A DNA stretch of 64,000 bases, taken from NCBI GenBank assembly GCA_963792075.1, contig CAWBUW010000012.1, forward strand, positions 1,550,001-1,614,000, read 5' to 3'. The notes beneath the pieces were generated by a model, which saw only the letters and a list, made by a program, of their open reading frames with translations, did no database searches and was not told the origin of the DNA. Shown here piece after piece: positions 1 to 7,441 of this stretch. Both the position numbers and the translations under genes were made by a program. How positions within the stretch are numbered: position 1 is the first letter of the stretch; each line of letters starts with the position of its first letter. Source of the stretch: CAWBUW01 sp963792075. Its GTDB lineage: Bacteria > Chloroflexota > Anaerolineae > Anaerolineales > UBA4823.

Positions 1-332
1 AGGGCCAGGGCTGCGCTCCCGGCATCCTGGGCATTGCCATTGGCGGTGACCGCGGCTCCTCCTATTTAGCTTCGAAGGAAGTGCTGCTGCGCAAGTTGGG
101 CGAAGGCAATGCAGACCCCAACCTGGCGGCGATGGAAGAACGCCTGACCGGAGAAGCCAACCAGATGGGGATTGGGCCGATGGGCTTTGGCGGCAAGACC
201 ACGGTGTTGGGCACACGCATTGTGGGGATGTACCGCCTGCCGGCCAGTTTCTTTGTCTCCATATCCTATATGTGTTGGGCATATCGCCGGCGAAAAATGA
301 CCGTGCAGGGCGAACAGGTCCGCTACGAATAA
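1..332 (+). CDS. Fumarate hydratase class I, alpha subunit (3' part)
   Basis: The reading frame is open from base 3 to the TAA at 330-332 and the 5' part lies outside the window. The visible 109 residues are the C-terminal end of the iron-sulfur fumarase/tartrate dehydratase alpha chain: GCAPGILGIAIGGD at the start and GIGPMGFGGKTT in the middle are family signatures. In the family this chain carries the 4Fe-4S cluster and converts fumarate to malate together with the beta chain. The beta gene follows 15 bp downstream, so the two are one operon. L(+)-tartrate dehydratase is the main alternative; the sequence seen does not separate them. Confidence 0.85.
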   Translation, partial: GQGCAPGILGIAIGGDRGSSYLASKEVLLRKLGEGNADPNLAAMEERLTGEANQMGIGPMGFGGKTTVLGTRIVGMYRLPASFFVSISYMCWAYRRRKMTVQGEQVRYE

Positions 333-347
333 CTGGAGGAGAAAGCC

Positions 348-971
348 ATGCGCGAAATAACATTACCTGTCAGTGATGATGCAATCCGCAGCCTGAAAGT
401 CGGCGATCCGGTCTCTTTGACCGGCGTGATGGTGACAGGCCGCGATACAGTCCACAAGTGGATGGCAGATACCTTTATCAAGAAGACGCGTCCGTCGCAG
501 GGCGATGACATGCAGGTGTACGAGGCGCTTAAGCCGCTGCTGGAAGGCAGCGTGATCTACCACTGTGGCCCGGTTGTGGCCGGCCTGGATACCAAAGATT
601 ACCGCTTTGTCGCGGCCGGTCCTACCACCAGCATCCGTGAAGAACCTTACCAGGGGGACGTGATGCGCCATTTCAAGCTCAAGGGCGTGATTGGGAAAGG
701 TGGGATGGGCGCTAAGACGCTGGCGGCCTGCCAGGAGGTGCCGGGGGTGTACTTCCATGCCATCGGCGGGGCGGCCTCGCTGATTGCCCAACGGGTGGTA
801 AAAGTGCTGGGTGTCTATAAATTGGAATTCGGTGTTCCGGAAGCGCTGTGGGTGATCCAGGTCAAGGAATTCCCGGTGGTGGTCACGATGGACTCTCACG
901 GGGGCAGCTTGCACGCGGATGTGGAAAAGAAGTCGAAGGCGGTGCTGGACGAACTGCTGGTGAAAGCCTGA
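348..971 (+). CDS. Fumarate hydratase class I, beta subunit
   Basis: This 207-residue protein is the usual length for the stand-alone beta subunit of two-chain class I fumarase (the C-terminal domain of FumA). Motifs seen are GDPVSLTG near residue 24, GRDTVHK near 34, YHCGPV near 69 and GKGGMG near 108. A strong ribosome binding site (GGAGG) sits 7 bp before the ATG. It forms the active site with the alpha chain encoded just upstream and acts in the citric acid cycle or in tartrate dehydration. Confidence 0.9.
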   Translation: MREITLPVSDDAIRSLKVGDPVSLTGVMVTGRDTVHKWMADTFIKKTRPSQGDDMQVYEALKPLLEGSVIYHCGPVVAGLDTKDYRFVAAGPTTSIREEPYQGDVMRHFKLKGVIGKGGMGAKTLAACQEVPGVYFHAIGGAASLIAQRVVKVLGVYKLEFGVPEALWVIQVKEFPVVVTMDSHGGSLHADVEKKSKAVLDELLVKA

Positions 972-1003
972 GATGAATCCGAGCGCGCCGGCTGGCGGCC
1001 ACA

Positions 1004-1780
1004 TTGGGGTGGACGCGTCACAGCACCTACCTGCTGAGCGCATTCCTGCTCACAGTGTTCTTGATCGCCTATATCTGGTGGCCGCTTGCCGCAGACGCTT
1101 TAGCCTACTTCAAGGGCAGCCAGCCCTGGTGGCTGGACCTGTTGTATTTCGATTGGCTGCTGGTGGGCATCTTCCTGGTCATGTCGTTCTTGATCATGGC
1201 GCGGGCGGATTTACGCGTGGATGCACGTATTGTCTTCGTGGGCGCCCTGGGCGGCCTGGTGATCGAAGGCTGGGGCACGCAAACGAACTTGTGGACCTAT
1301 TACACCCTGGAGCGCCCACCGCTGTGGATCATCCCCGCCTGGCCCATCGCCAGCCTGGCTATCGACCGGTTGGAAAGACTGCTGCAGTATGCGCTGCAGC
1401 ACAAGCTGGGTCTTCCGCAGGCCGGGTTGGACCAGGCTTTTCGTGGGATCTACTGGTTGGTCTTTGGAGGGTTCTACGCCCTGATGCTTGTCTTCGTGGC
1501 GCCCACTTTCGATAAATCCTTGACGCTGGCGGCGCTGCTGTTATGCGCGCTGCTGATCCTCAGCCCAACCGATCATAGGATGGCCGTGCTGACCTTCATC
1601 GCTGGCGCCGGGCTGGGCTATTACCTGGAGTTATGGGGCACGACACGCCAGTGCTGGACCTATTACACGCTGCAGACGCCGCCACTCTTTGCCGTGCTGG
1701 CGCACGGCATGGCTGCCGTGGCTTTTTGGCGCAGCGGGTTGGTGCTGGAGAGAATTCTTCAGCGCTGGAAAGGCAAATAA
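1004..1780 (+). CDS. Multi-pass membrane protein with duplicated WGT/WTYYT motif
   Basis: I do not recognise the family. The 258 residues form about seven or eight hydrophobic segments. A motif occurs twice: EGWGTQTNLWTYYTLERPP near residue 87 and LELWGTTRQCWTYYTLQTPP near 208, which suggests an internal duplication of a membrane unit. The start is taken as TTG at 1004, because an in-frame TGA at 974 closes the frame and the ATG at 973 is in another frame; CTG at 992 is an alternative. It sits 32 bp after the fumarase beta stop and 3 bp before the methyltransferase gene, so it is probably co-transcribed with both. Confidence 0.7.
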   Translation: MGWTRHSTYLLSAFLLTVFLIAYIWWPLAADALAYFKGSQPWWLDLLYFDWLLVGIFLVMSFLIMARADLRVDARIVFVGALGGLVIEGWGTQTNLWTYYTLERPPLWIIPAWPIASLAIDRLERLLQYALQHKLGLPQAGLDQAFRGIYWLVFGGFYALMLVFVAPTFDKSLTLAALLLCALLILSPTDHRMAVLTFIAGAGLGYYLELWGTTRQCWTYYTLQTPPLFAVLAHGMAAVAFWRSGLVLERILQRWKGK

Positions 1781-1783
1781 GAC

Positions 1784-2884
1784 ATGGACCAGATCTTACC
1801 GGGGAGCTGCATCGAGATCATGCAGGGCCTGCCCGAGAAAAGCGTGGACCTGGTTTTTGCCGATCCACCGTATAACTTGCAGCTTGCCCAGACTTTGTGG
1901 CGGCCGAACATGACCCGGGTGGACGCGGTGGATGATGCCTGGGACCAGTTCAGCAGCTTCGAGGCATATGACCGCTTCACCCGTGATTGGCTGACAGCCT
2001 GCCGGCGGGTGCTCAAGGATACCGGCACCTTGTGGGTGATTGGTTCCTATCACAACATTCACCGGGTGGGCGCTATCCTACAGGATTTGGATTATTGGAT
2101 CCTGAATGAGGTGGTCTGGATCAAGACCAACCCGATGCCGAATTTTCGCGGCGTACGCTTCACCAATGCGCACGAGACATTGCTCTGGGCGCAGAAAATC
2201 AAAGGCGAGAAGTACACCTTTAACCACCATGCAATGAAAGCGCTCAACGATGATGGCAGCAAGGATGGCGGCTTGCAGATGCGCAGTGATTGGTGGCTCC
2301 CCTTGTGCACAGGCAAAGAACGGATCAAGGTAGATGGCCAGAAAGCCCACACCACGCAGAAGCCAGAAGCATTGTTATACCGGGTGATCCTCTCCAGCAC
2401 GAATCCAGGGGACCTGGTTCTGGACCCATTCTTTGGCACCGGCACCACGGGAGCAGTCGCCCAAAAGCTGGGCCGGCATTGGATTGGGATCGAGCGGGAA
2501 GAGGCTTACCTGCGCGTGGCACAGATGCGTCTGGCGGCGGTGCAGCCAGCGCTGGATATATCCCTGTCCTTTGCGCCCACGCGGCGGGAACGGCCGCGCG
2601 TACCGTTTGGGGCGCTGGTAGAGCAGGGGTATCTCTCCCCTGGCCAGACGCTGGCCTTTGGCAGACAGGGGAAGATCACAGCGGTTGTGTTGGCGAACGG
2701 GCACATCCGCTGCGGCGAGATGGTCGGCTCGATCCATATGGTCGGGCGGCAGTTGATGCACGCGCCTTGCAACGGTTGGGAACACTGGTACTATGAGGCG
2801 CCGGATGGCCGCCTCCAACCCATTGACCTGCTGCGGGCGGCTTACCTGGAACAGGCCGGTCAGGGGAGCCTGGCGGAGAAATAA
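1784..2884 (+). CDS. CcrM-like adenine-N6 DNA methyltransferase
   Basis: This 366-residue protein matches the beta-class methyltransferases of the CcrM/HinfI type along its length. The catalytic motif DPPYNLQL is near residue 27, followed by WVIGSYHNIHRVG, NPMPNFRGVRFTNAHETL and THTTQKPEALL-like text; the SAM-binding DPFFGTGTTGA is near residue 212. The last 85 residues (VPFGALVEQGYLSPGQTL, GSIHMVG, CNGWEHWYYE, LQPIDLLR) match the C-terminal DNA-recognition extension typical of CcrM. CcrM enzymes methylate the adenine in GANTC. No restriction endonuclease is adjacent, so it is probably an orphan regulatory or maintenance methylase. GANTC specificity is inferred from family. Confidence 0.9.
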   Translation: MDQILPGSCIEIMQGLPEKSVDLVFADPPYNLQLAQTLWRPNMTRVDAVDDAWDQFSSFEAYDRFTRDWLTACRRVLKDTGTLWVIGSYHNIHRVGAILQDLDYWILNEVVWIKTNPMPNFRGVRFTNAHETLLWAQKIKGEKYTFNHHAMKALNDDGSKDGGLQMRSDWWLPLCTGKERIKVDGQKAHTTQKPEALLYRVILSSTNPGDLVLDPFFGTGTTGAVAQKLGRHWIGIEREEAYLRVAQMRLAAVQPALDISLSFAPTRRERPRVPFGALVEQGYLSPGQTLAFGRQGKITAVVLANGHIRCGEMVGSIHMVGRQLMHAPCNGWEHWYYEAPDGRLQPIDLLRAAYLEQAGQGSLAEK

Positions 2885-3337
2885 ATGATGGATCGAATGG
2901 GGCGACGGTTACTCATCCTGGGCGCAGCCTTGAGCGCCGCGCTGGCGCTGCTGCATGTGGGCATCGTGTTTGTGGGGGAACCGGCCTATGCGTATTTTGG
3001 GCCGGAAGACCTGGCGCGCCTGGCTGAACAAGGCTCCTGGGTGCCCGCGCTCTCGACTTTGGTAGTAGCCGGGACTTTATTCGGGTTTGCTTTGATGGCG
3101 GCATCAGGCGCGGGATTGGTGCGCAAAGTGATGCTGCTGCCGGTGGTGCTGCTGGGCGTCAGCGTGTTATACACACTGCGCGGTGCATTCGTCGTGCCGC
3201 AGGTGTTGTTGATGTATTATGGCATGGAATATCCTGTGCGCCAGGTGGTATTCTCAGCAGTATCCTTATTTGTGGGGCTGGTACACGTGGCAGGGGTTGG
3301 GTTGCGCTGGCAGTTTTTGCTGGGCAAACACGATTAA
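2885..3337 (+). CDS. Small four-helix membrane protein, unknown function
   Basis: The ATG directly follows the TAA of the methyltransferase gene (a second ATG is one codon later), so the two are coupled. The 150 residues contain about four hydrophobic helices and a first extracytoplasmic loop with a FGPEDLARLAEQG stretch. I do not recognise the family. It is the last gene before a convergent gene on the other strand. Confidence 0.7.
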   Translation: MMDRMGRRLLILGAALSAALALLHVGIVFVGEPAYAYFGPEDLARLAEQGSWVPALSTLVVAGTLFGFALMAASGAGLVRKVMLLPVVLLGVSVLYTLRGAFVVPQVLLMYYGMEYPVRQVVFSAVSLFVGLVHVAGVGLRWQFLLGKHD

Positions 3338-3352
3338 TCTTCGCCAGGTGTC

Positions 3353-3369
3353 ACGCCCTCTTGGGGCGT
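3353..3369. terminator. Short hairpin between convergent genes
   Basis: ACGCCC (3353-3358) can pair with GGGCGT (3364-3369) over a 5-base loop, between the converging ends of the small membrane protein gene and the Cache-HAMP gene. There is no clear U-tract, so this is only a possible bidirectional terminator. Confidence 0.35.
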
Positions 3370-5057
3370 TATGAATGACCCTCGTCCTGTGGGGGTTTAT
3401 CTGGGGAGGCTGGAACTCCGGCGGCGCGCGCGGCTGCGTTGCGCCGGGCACGACTGCGCAGGTTGGCAGCATTGCGCTGTAATTCTGCGAAATATTCTGT
3501 TTCTACAATCTCTTTCACCTGCTGCTCTTTTTTGACCTGGTCGATTTGGATTAACAGAGTCTGGACTTGATCTTTCAGCCTCTTCTCGCGCATTTGCACG
3601 GCTTCGGCCATGGTCTTGAAAACCCCGCTGAGTAAGCTCACCTCATCCTGGACGCGTTGGCGGCTGAGCTTCTCCAGCTTCTGAGGATCATACTCGCCTT
3701 TCGCCATATCCTGGGCTGCGCTCGTCAGCAGGCGGAGAGGATTTGTCACGCCGCGCGCCAGGAACAGAGCTACCACAGACATTAACACCAGGGCGATGGC
3801 TATAATCACTAACAGCGAAATGGTCAAAGCGCTTTGTTGATCACGAATTTTTTGACCGGCAGCATTGGCGGGCTTGTTGAAACGTTCCAGGCTGGCGCCG
3901 GCCTGGACACCGCCAAAAATACCCGTTTCAGCATAGATCCCGAATTTGAAAGGGATGGGGGCATAAGCGCGGACGATTTCCTTCTTTTGCTCGTTGGTCA
4001 GGGTCTGGGAGCCGATTTTGCCGGCCAGCACACTGTTGTAAATTGCAGCAAAGGCCGGGTCTTTACTGCTAATTTTAAGGTTGAACGGCCGGGTGCTTTT
4101 CTCTTCGCTGGACATTTCGGGTGTGTAGGGCTCGATCAGGTTGCCGTTCTCATCCAGGCCGCGCTGGCGAGAGAGCAGCGGATGAGCGATGGTATACCCT
4201 TCCGTATCGAACAAAAAAGCATAATCCGCTCCAGAGTAGTTGGCCCAGGGCACAGGGTCCAACGCAAGCGAAAGGTAGTGTACCACCTGGTTCATGATGT
4301 GGCGGTGATCTAACGAGAGCACCACGATCCCTTCCACTTCACCTGTAGGTGCGTAAACCGGGGTCGAGAAACGGATCACAGCTTCATACTGGCTGAAGGC
4401 AAAGCCGACCGGATCATTGATCACGGTGTTGCTGGTTTGTTTTGGATTTGAGGTATGCCAGGCGGTAACGGGTGTGACCCAGATCCCGCCATAATCAAGC
4501 GCCACAGTTTTAGCAAAATAATCTTCGGTCAGGTACGTCGTATTCTCTGGCTTGCTGACGTCTCGCAGCTCATTCGCCGCTACGACCTTACCCTTGACGA
4601 TCCGTAATTGTTCCTGACCGCTGGCATCGATAAAGGCGATTTCAGTGTAAGTGGGTGCGTTTGTGCTTACCGTGAAGACATCCCCCAGGCTGTTCTTCTG
4701 GGCGTAGCTGTAGCGCTGAAAATGCGATTGGTAGAAAGCCAGGTAGGCTTCTGGTGTGGGAACCAGGCCGGCGACCGCGTGCGTATCACTGACGGCAGTG
4801 TTTAATAAGTTTCCCACCCGGTCTGCGATCTCGATCGCCTGTAATTGCAAGGTGTTGGTCGTCTGTTGGTCCAGCGCTTGCTTGGAGATGTCCGAAGCAG
4901 TTTGGCTGGCCTGGCTGTAGCCGTTCAGGGCCTGTACGCTGATGATGATCATGGGCAGCGCGCCTGCCAGGACAATGGAGACCAGGATCTTCGTCAGGAG
5001 GCTCACGCGCAGGGAGCGCTGGGGAGCAGCGGTAGAACCGGAAGGGGACATGGCCAT
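3369..5057 (-). CDS. Cache-HAMP membrane sensor without output domain
   Basis: The protein has a first membrane helix (about residues 18-40), a long extracytoplasmic double-Cache-like region (about 45-365, including DYAFLFDTEGYTIAHP), a second helix (about 410-432), a HAMP segment and a charged coiled-coil tail of about 100 residues. No kinase, methyl-accepting, cyclase or phosphatase domain is visible. The ATG at 5057 is preferred over the open-frame start at 5123 because GAGGAAG lies 5-8 bp before it and the longer version adds a non-hydrophobic leader. It is the last gene of a run starting with the sensor-MFS gene, which suggests it works with those proteins, perhaps through its coiled coil. 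A receptor for a small extracellular ligand is inferred. Confidence 0.8.
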   Translation of the reverse strand: MAMSPSGSTAAPQRSLRVSLLTKILVSIVLAGALPMIIISVQALNGYSQASQTASDISKQALDQQTTNTLQLQAIEIADRVGNLLNTAVSDTHAVAGLVPTPEAYLAFYQSHFQRYSYAQKNSLGDVFTVSTNAPTYTEIAFIDASGQEQLRIVKGKVVAANELRDVSKPENTTYLTEDYFAKTVALDYGGIWVTPVTAWHTSNPKQTSNTVINDPVGFAFSQYEAVIRFSTPVYAPTGEVEGIVVLSLDHRHIMNQVVHYLSLALDPVPWANYSGADYAFLFDTEGYTIAHPLLSRQRGLDENGNLIEPYTPEMSSEEKSTRPFNLKISSKDPAFAAIYNSVLAGKIGSQTLTNEQKKEIVRAYAPIPFKFGIYAETGIFGGVQAGASLERFNKPANAAGQKIRDQQSALTISLLVIIAIALVLMSVVALFLARGVTNPLRLLTSAAQDMAKGEYDPQKLEKLSRQRVQDEVSLLSGVFKTMAEAVQMREKRLKDQVQTLLIQIDQVKKEQQVKEIVETEYFAELQRNAANLRSRARRNAAARAAGVPASPDKPPQDEGHS

Positions 5058-5107
5058 GTTTCGCTTCCTCTGCAAGAATGGATTTGTCAATCGACCCTCA
5101 TAGACTA

Positions 5108-7441
5108 CTATGGAATTCCCCACACGTCAACCAATTCATCCTCGGTGATCGAAATCCAAGATTTCCCATCCGGCGTAAAGGCCAGGTTGGTGAACGCAGA
5201 ACGGTAATCCCCGACCGACTGAAGGATTTTACCGTTTGCCAGGTTCCAAATGCGGATCCAATATGTGTTGGAACCGGTGTGGTCACTCATGGCAAAGATC
5301 TTGCCATCCGGTGAAAAGGCGCCGGACATCCATTCGGCTGACCCGCTGCCTTTTAGCTCAAACAAGCGGCTGCCATCTTGTACAGAATAGATTTGGACCG
5401 ATCCTTGCGGAACGCCAACCGCGACCCATTGGCCGTCTGCCGAGGCGTTGACCAATCGCCCGGCAACGATTTCGCTCTTGACAGAGCCATCTGAAGCGTT
5501 CACCACGCTGATGTGATTGCCGTTACCCACCAGCAGAGTCTGGCCATCCGGGGCAAAGAAGACCGTGTCTGATTTGAGGTTGGAGAAGTTACGTGGGTCT
5601 CCCCCTGCCACCGCCCACAGCCACAGCCCGCTTGGGGAGCTGGCCGCCAGGGTCAAGCCATCTGGCGAGAAGGCCAGCCCGCTTGCCGCGCGAGCCGGCC
5701 CGGTCAGTTGGGTGGTTTCGCCGCCATCGGCTGTGCGCCACAGGTGGATACTGGCATCGGTCCCCGAAGCTGCCAGCAAGCTGCTATCGGGCGAAAAAGC
5801 CAGGGCCATCAGCCGGCCTGTCTTGAGCTTGAGCTGTTTTTCCAGTCCAGGTAAGGAGAAGAGGTTGATCTCATCCAGGGCCGGGTGGAAGATAGCCAGG
5901 AGTTTTCCGTCCGGCGAAAGCTGCAACCGGTTGCCGCCGGAGGAGAGTAATTGGTCCAGGTTTACGATCTGGGCGGCATTCTCAGCCGTGATCCCCGAGA
6001 CCGCCGGGGCCGGCGTTTCGGTGGCTTTTAAGCCGCCAACGATTGGTTGAGCTGTTGGCTGGGAAGTTCCTACTGGCGAACCTGCGCCGGGGGTGGGCGC
6101 TGGTTGGGTCGGGAGAATCACCGCGCTGAGAATGGGAGCACCTTGTGAGGAGATGGCCTGTCCGTTTTTACGCACCAATTGGCCGATGCCATCGTAAACA
6201 AAACTGGCGCTTTCGAAAAACGTGAAGGGGATTTTCATCCCTATCGCCCGGGCGCGCTTGAAGTTAATCGCAATATCAGGTGGCGAGACGACGCCGACTT
6301 TAAAGCTGCCCGGATCGGCGCCGTCCAGGATCTGGGCGGCATAGTACGCCGCCAACTGCGCGTTGCTGACAAAACTGACCCCGATTGCCAGCGCAGCACT
6401 GTCATCTCCGGCCTGTACATTTTCTGGCACAACGCTCAACACGGCGATCTTGTCGGCGTTCTGGTTGATGGTAGGAATCTGGCTAAACACGGTCGTATCA
6501 CCGGTGACCAGGAAGATGCTGTTTTGCATCTCCGCATCACTTTTTTGGATTTCGGCGACGGCCAGGGGAACCTTTTGAGCCAGCTCTTCCTGGGCCGTAT
6601 CGGCATTTTCGACGATCACATCCATCACGTGGATGTTGAGCGCTTCAGCGGCCTTGCGTATGGGGTTCACCTGGGTCTCGATGGCGCTTTTGTTGGAGCT
6701 GGAATATAGAATGGCAATATTCTTCAGCTCCGGTTTGAACTGCAAGAGATAGTTCATCTGGAGATCAATGGGCACGTTGAGCGAAGTGAACGCCATGCTT
6801 GTGCCGCTGCCGTTTTCATAGTCGGGGAGCTGGCCGAGGAGGACGGGATCCTTGGAGTTGACGGTCACGATCGGAATGCCAAGTTTTGCGAATTGACTGT
6901 AAAATACCGCGGTGGCATCCGACCCTGCAGAAAAGATCAAGTCCGCTTGATCTGTTTGTGCCGTCTGGACTGCCGCGGCGAAACGCAGCAGGGAAGCCTC
7001 TTTATCTTTGGCATTGTATTCTACGTTGATTATGGTGAAAGTGGCCTGGATATCGCGGTTGCGGAATTCGGTCAGGATGGTGTTTAGGGCAGTGTCATAC
7101 GCCGAAGACTTCTTGGCATAGAAGAACCAAATATTGTAAATGGGGAACTTGTTGACGGGATCGAGGCGGATTACCATGCCAGGGAATTGGCTGGTATAAG
7201 TCAGTTCCGTGACCAGTTTCCAATAATCATCCTCAGGGTCTTTGACGCTCATCCAATCCAACACGATGGGCTCGGTGGATTTGATGATCTCTACTGTGGG
7301 CGTAGGCTGGGCGACCTGGGCTGCCTCAACTGCGGGAAGGGTTGTTGCCGGCGCAGACTGGCAGGCCGTGAGAAAGAGCAGTCCCAGCCAGAAGCTCAGG
7401 CTCAGGGATAGGGTCCGAAAAGTTACCAGTTTAGTTTTCAT
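5108..7441 (-). CDS. Binding-protein lipoprotein fused to WD40 propeller
   Basis: The 777-residue protein starts with a lipoprotein signal (FLTACQS, Cys near residue 27). Residues 50-430 look like a type-1 periplasmic binding protein of the sugar/ABC substrate-binding kind (FTIINVEYNAKDKEA, LIFSAGSDATAVFY, IPIVTVNSKDP, IAILYSSSNKSA). A Pro/Thr-rich linker follows (430-480), then a WD40-type propeller (490-777) with repeated FSPDG/FAPDG blades. The ATG overlaps the stop of the sensor-MFS gene by 4 bp, so the two are translationally coupled. No ABC permease or ATPase is nearby, so it is more likely a ligand-sensing surface protein than a transporter component. Confidence 0.8.
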   Translation of the reverse strand: MKTKLVTFRTLSLSLSFWLGLLFLTACQSAPATTLPAVEAAQVAQPTPTVEIIKSTEPIVLDWMSVKDPEDDYWKLVTELTYTSQFPGMVIRLDPVNKFPIYNIWFFYAKKSSAYDTALNTILTEFRNRDIQATFTIINVEYNAKDKEASLLRFAAAVQTAQTDQADLIFSAGSDATAVFYSQFAKLGIPIVTVNSKDPVLLGQLPDYENGSGTSMAFTSLNVPIDLQMNYLLQFKPELKNIAILYSSSNKSAIETQVNPIRKAAEALNIHVMDVIVENADTAQEELAQKVPLAVAEIQKSDAEMQNSIFLVTGDTTVFSQIPTINQNADKIAVLSVVPENVQAGDDSAALAIGVSFVSNAQLAAYYAAQILDGADPGSFKVGVVSPPDIAINFKRARAIGMKIPFTFFESASFVYDGIGQLVRKNGQAISSQGAPILSAVILPTQPAPTPGAGSPVGTSQPTAQPIVGGLKATETPAPAVSGITAENAAQIVNLDQLLSSGGNRLQLSPDGKLLAIFHPALDEINLFSLPGLEKQLKLKTGRLMALAFSPDSSLLAASGTDASIHLWRTADGGETTQLTGPARAASGLAFSPDGLTLAASSPSGLWLWAVAGGDPRNFSNLKSDTVFFAPDGQTLLVGNGNHISVVNASDGSVKSEIVAGRLVNASADGQWVAVGVPQGSVQIYSVQDGSRLFELKGSGSAEWMSGAFSPDGKIFAMSDHTGSNTYWIRIWNLANGKILQSVGDYRSAFTNLAFTPDGKSWISITEDELVDVWGIP

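Noticed and set aside
363..1043. 226-codon open frame on the minus strand
   Set aside because: Antisense of fumarase beta, with His/Arg-rich composition.
973..1515. 180-codon frame starting with ATG just after fumarase beta
   Set aside because: Out of frame with the membrane protein at 1004-1780, which has proper helices and a repeated motif; the product here is Arg/Gly/Pro-rich.
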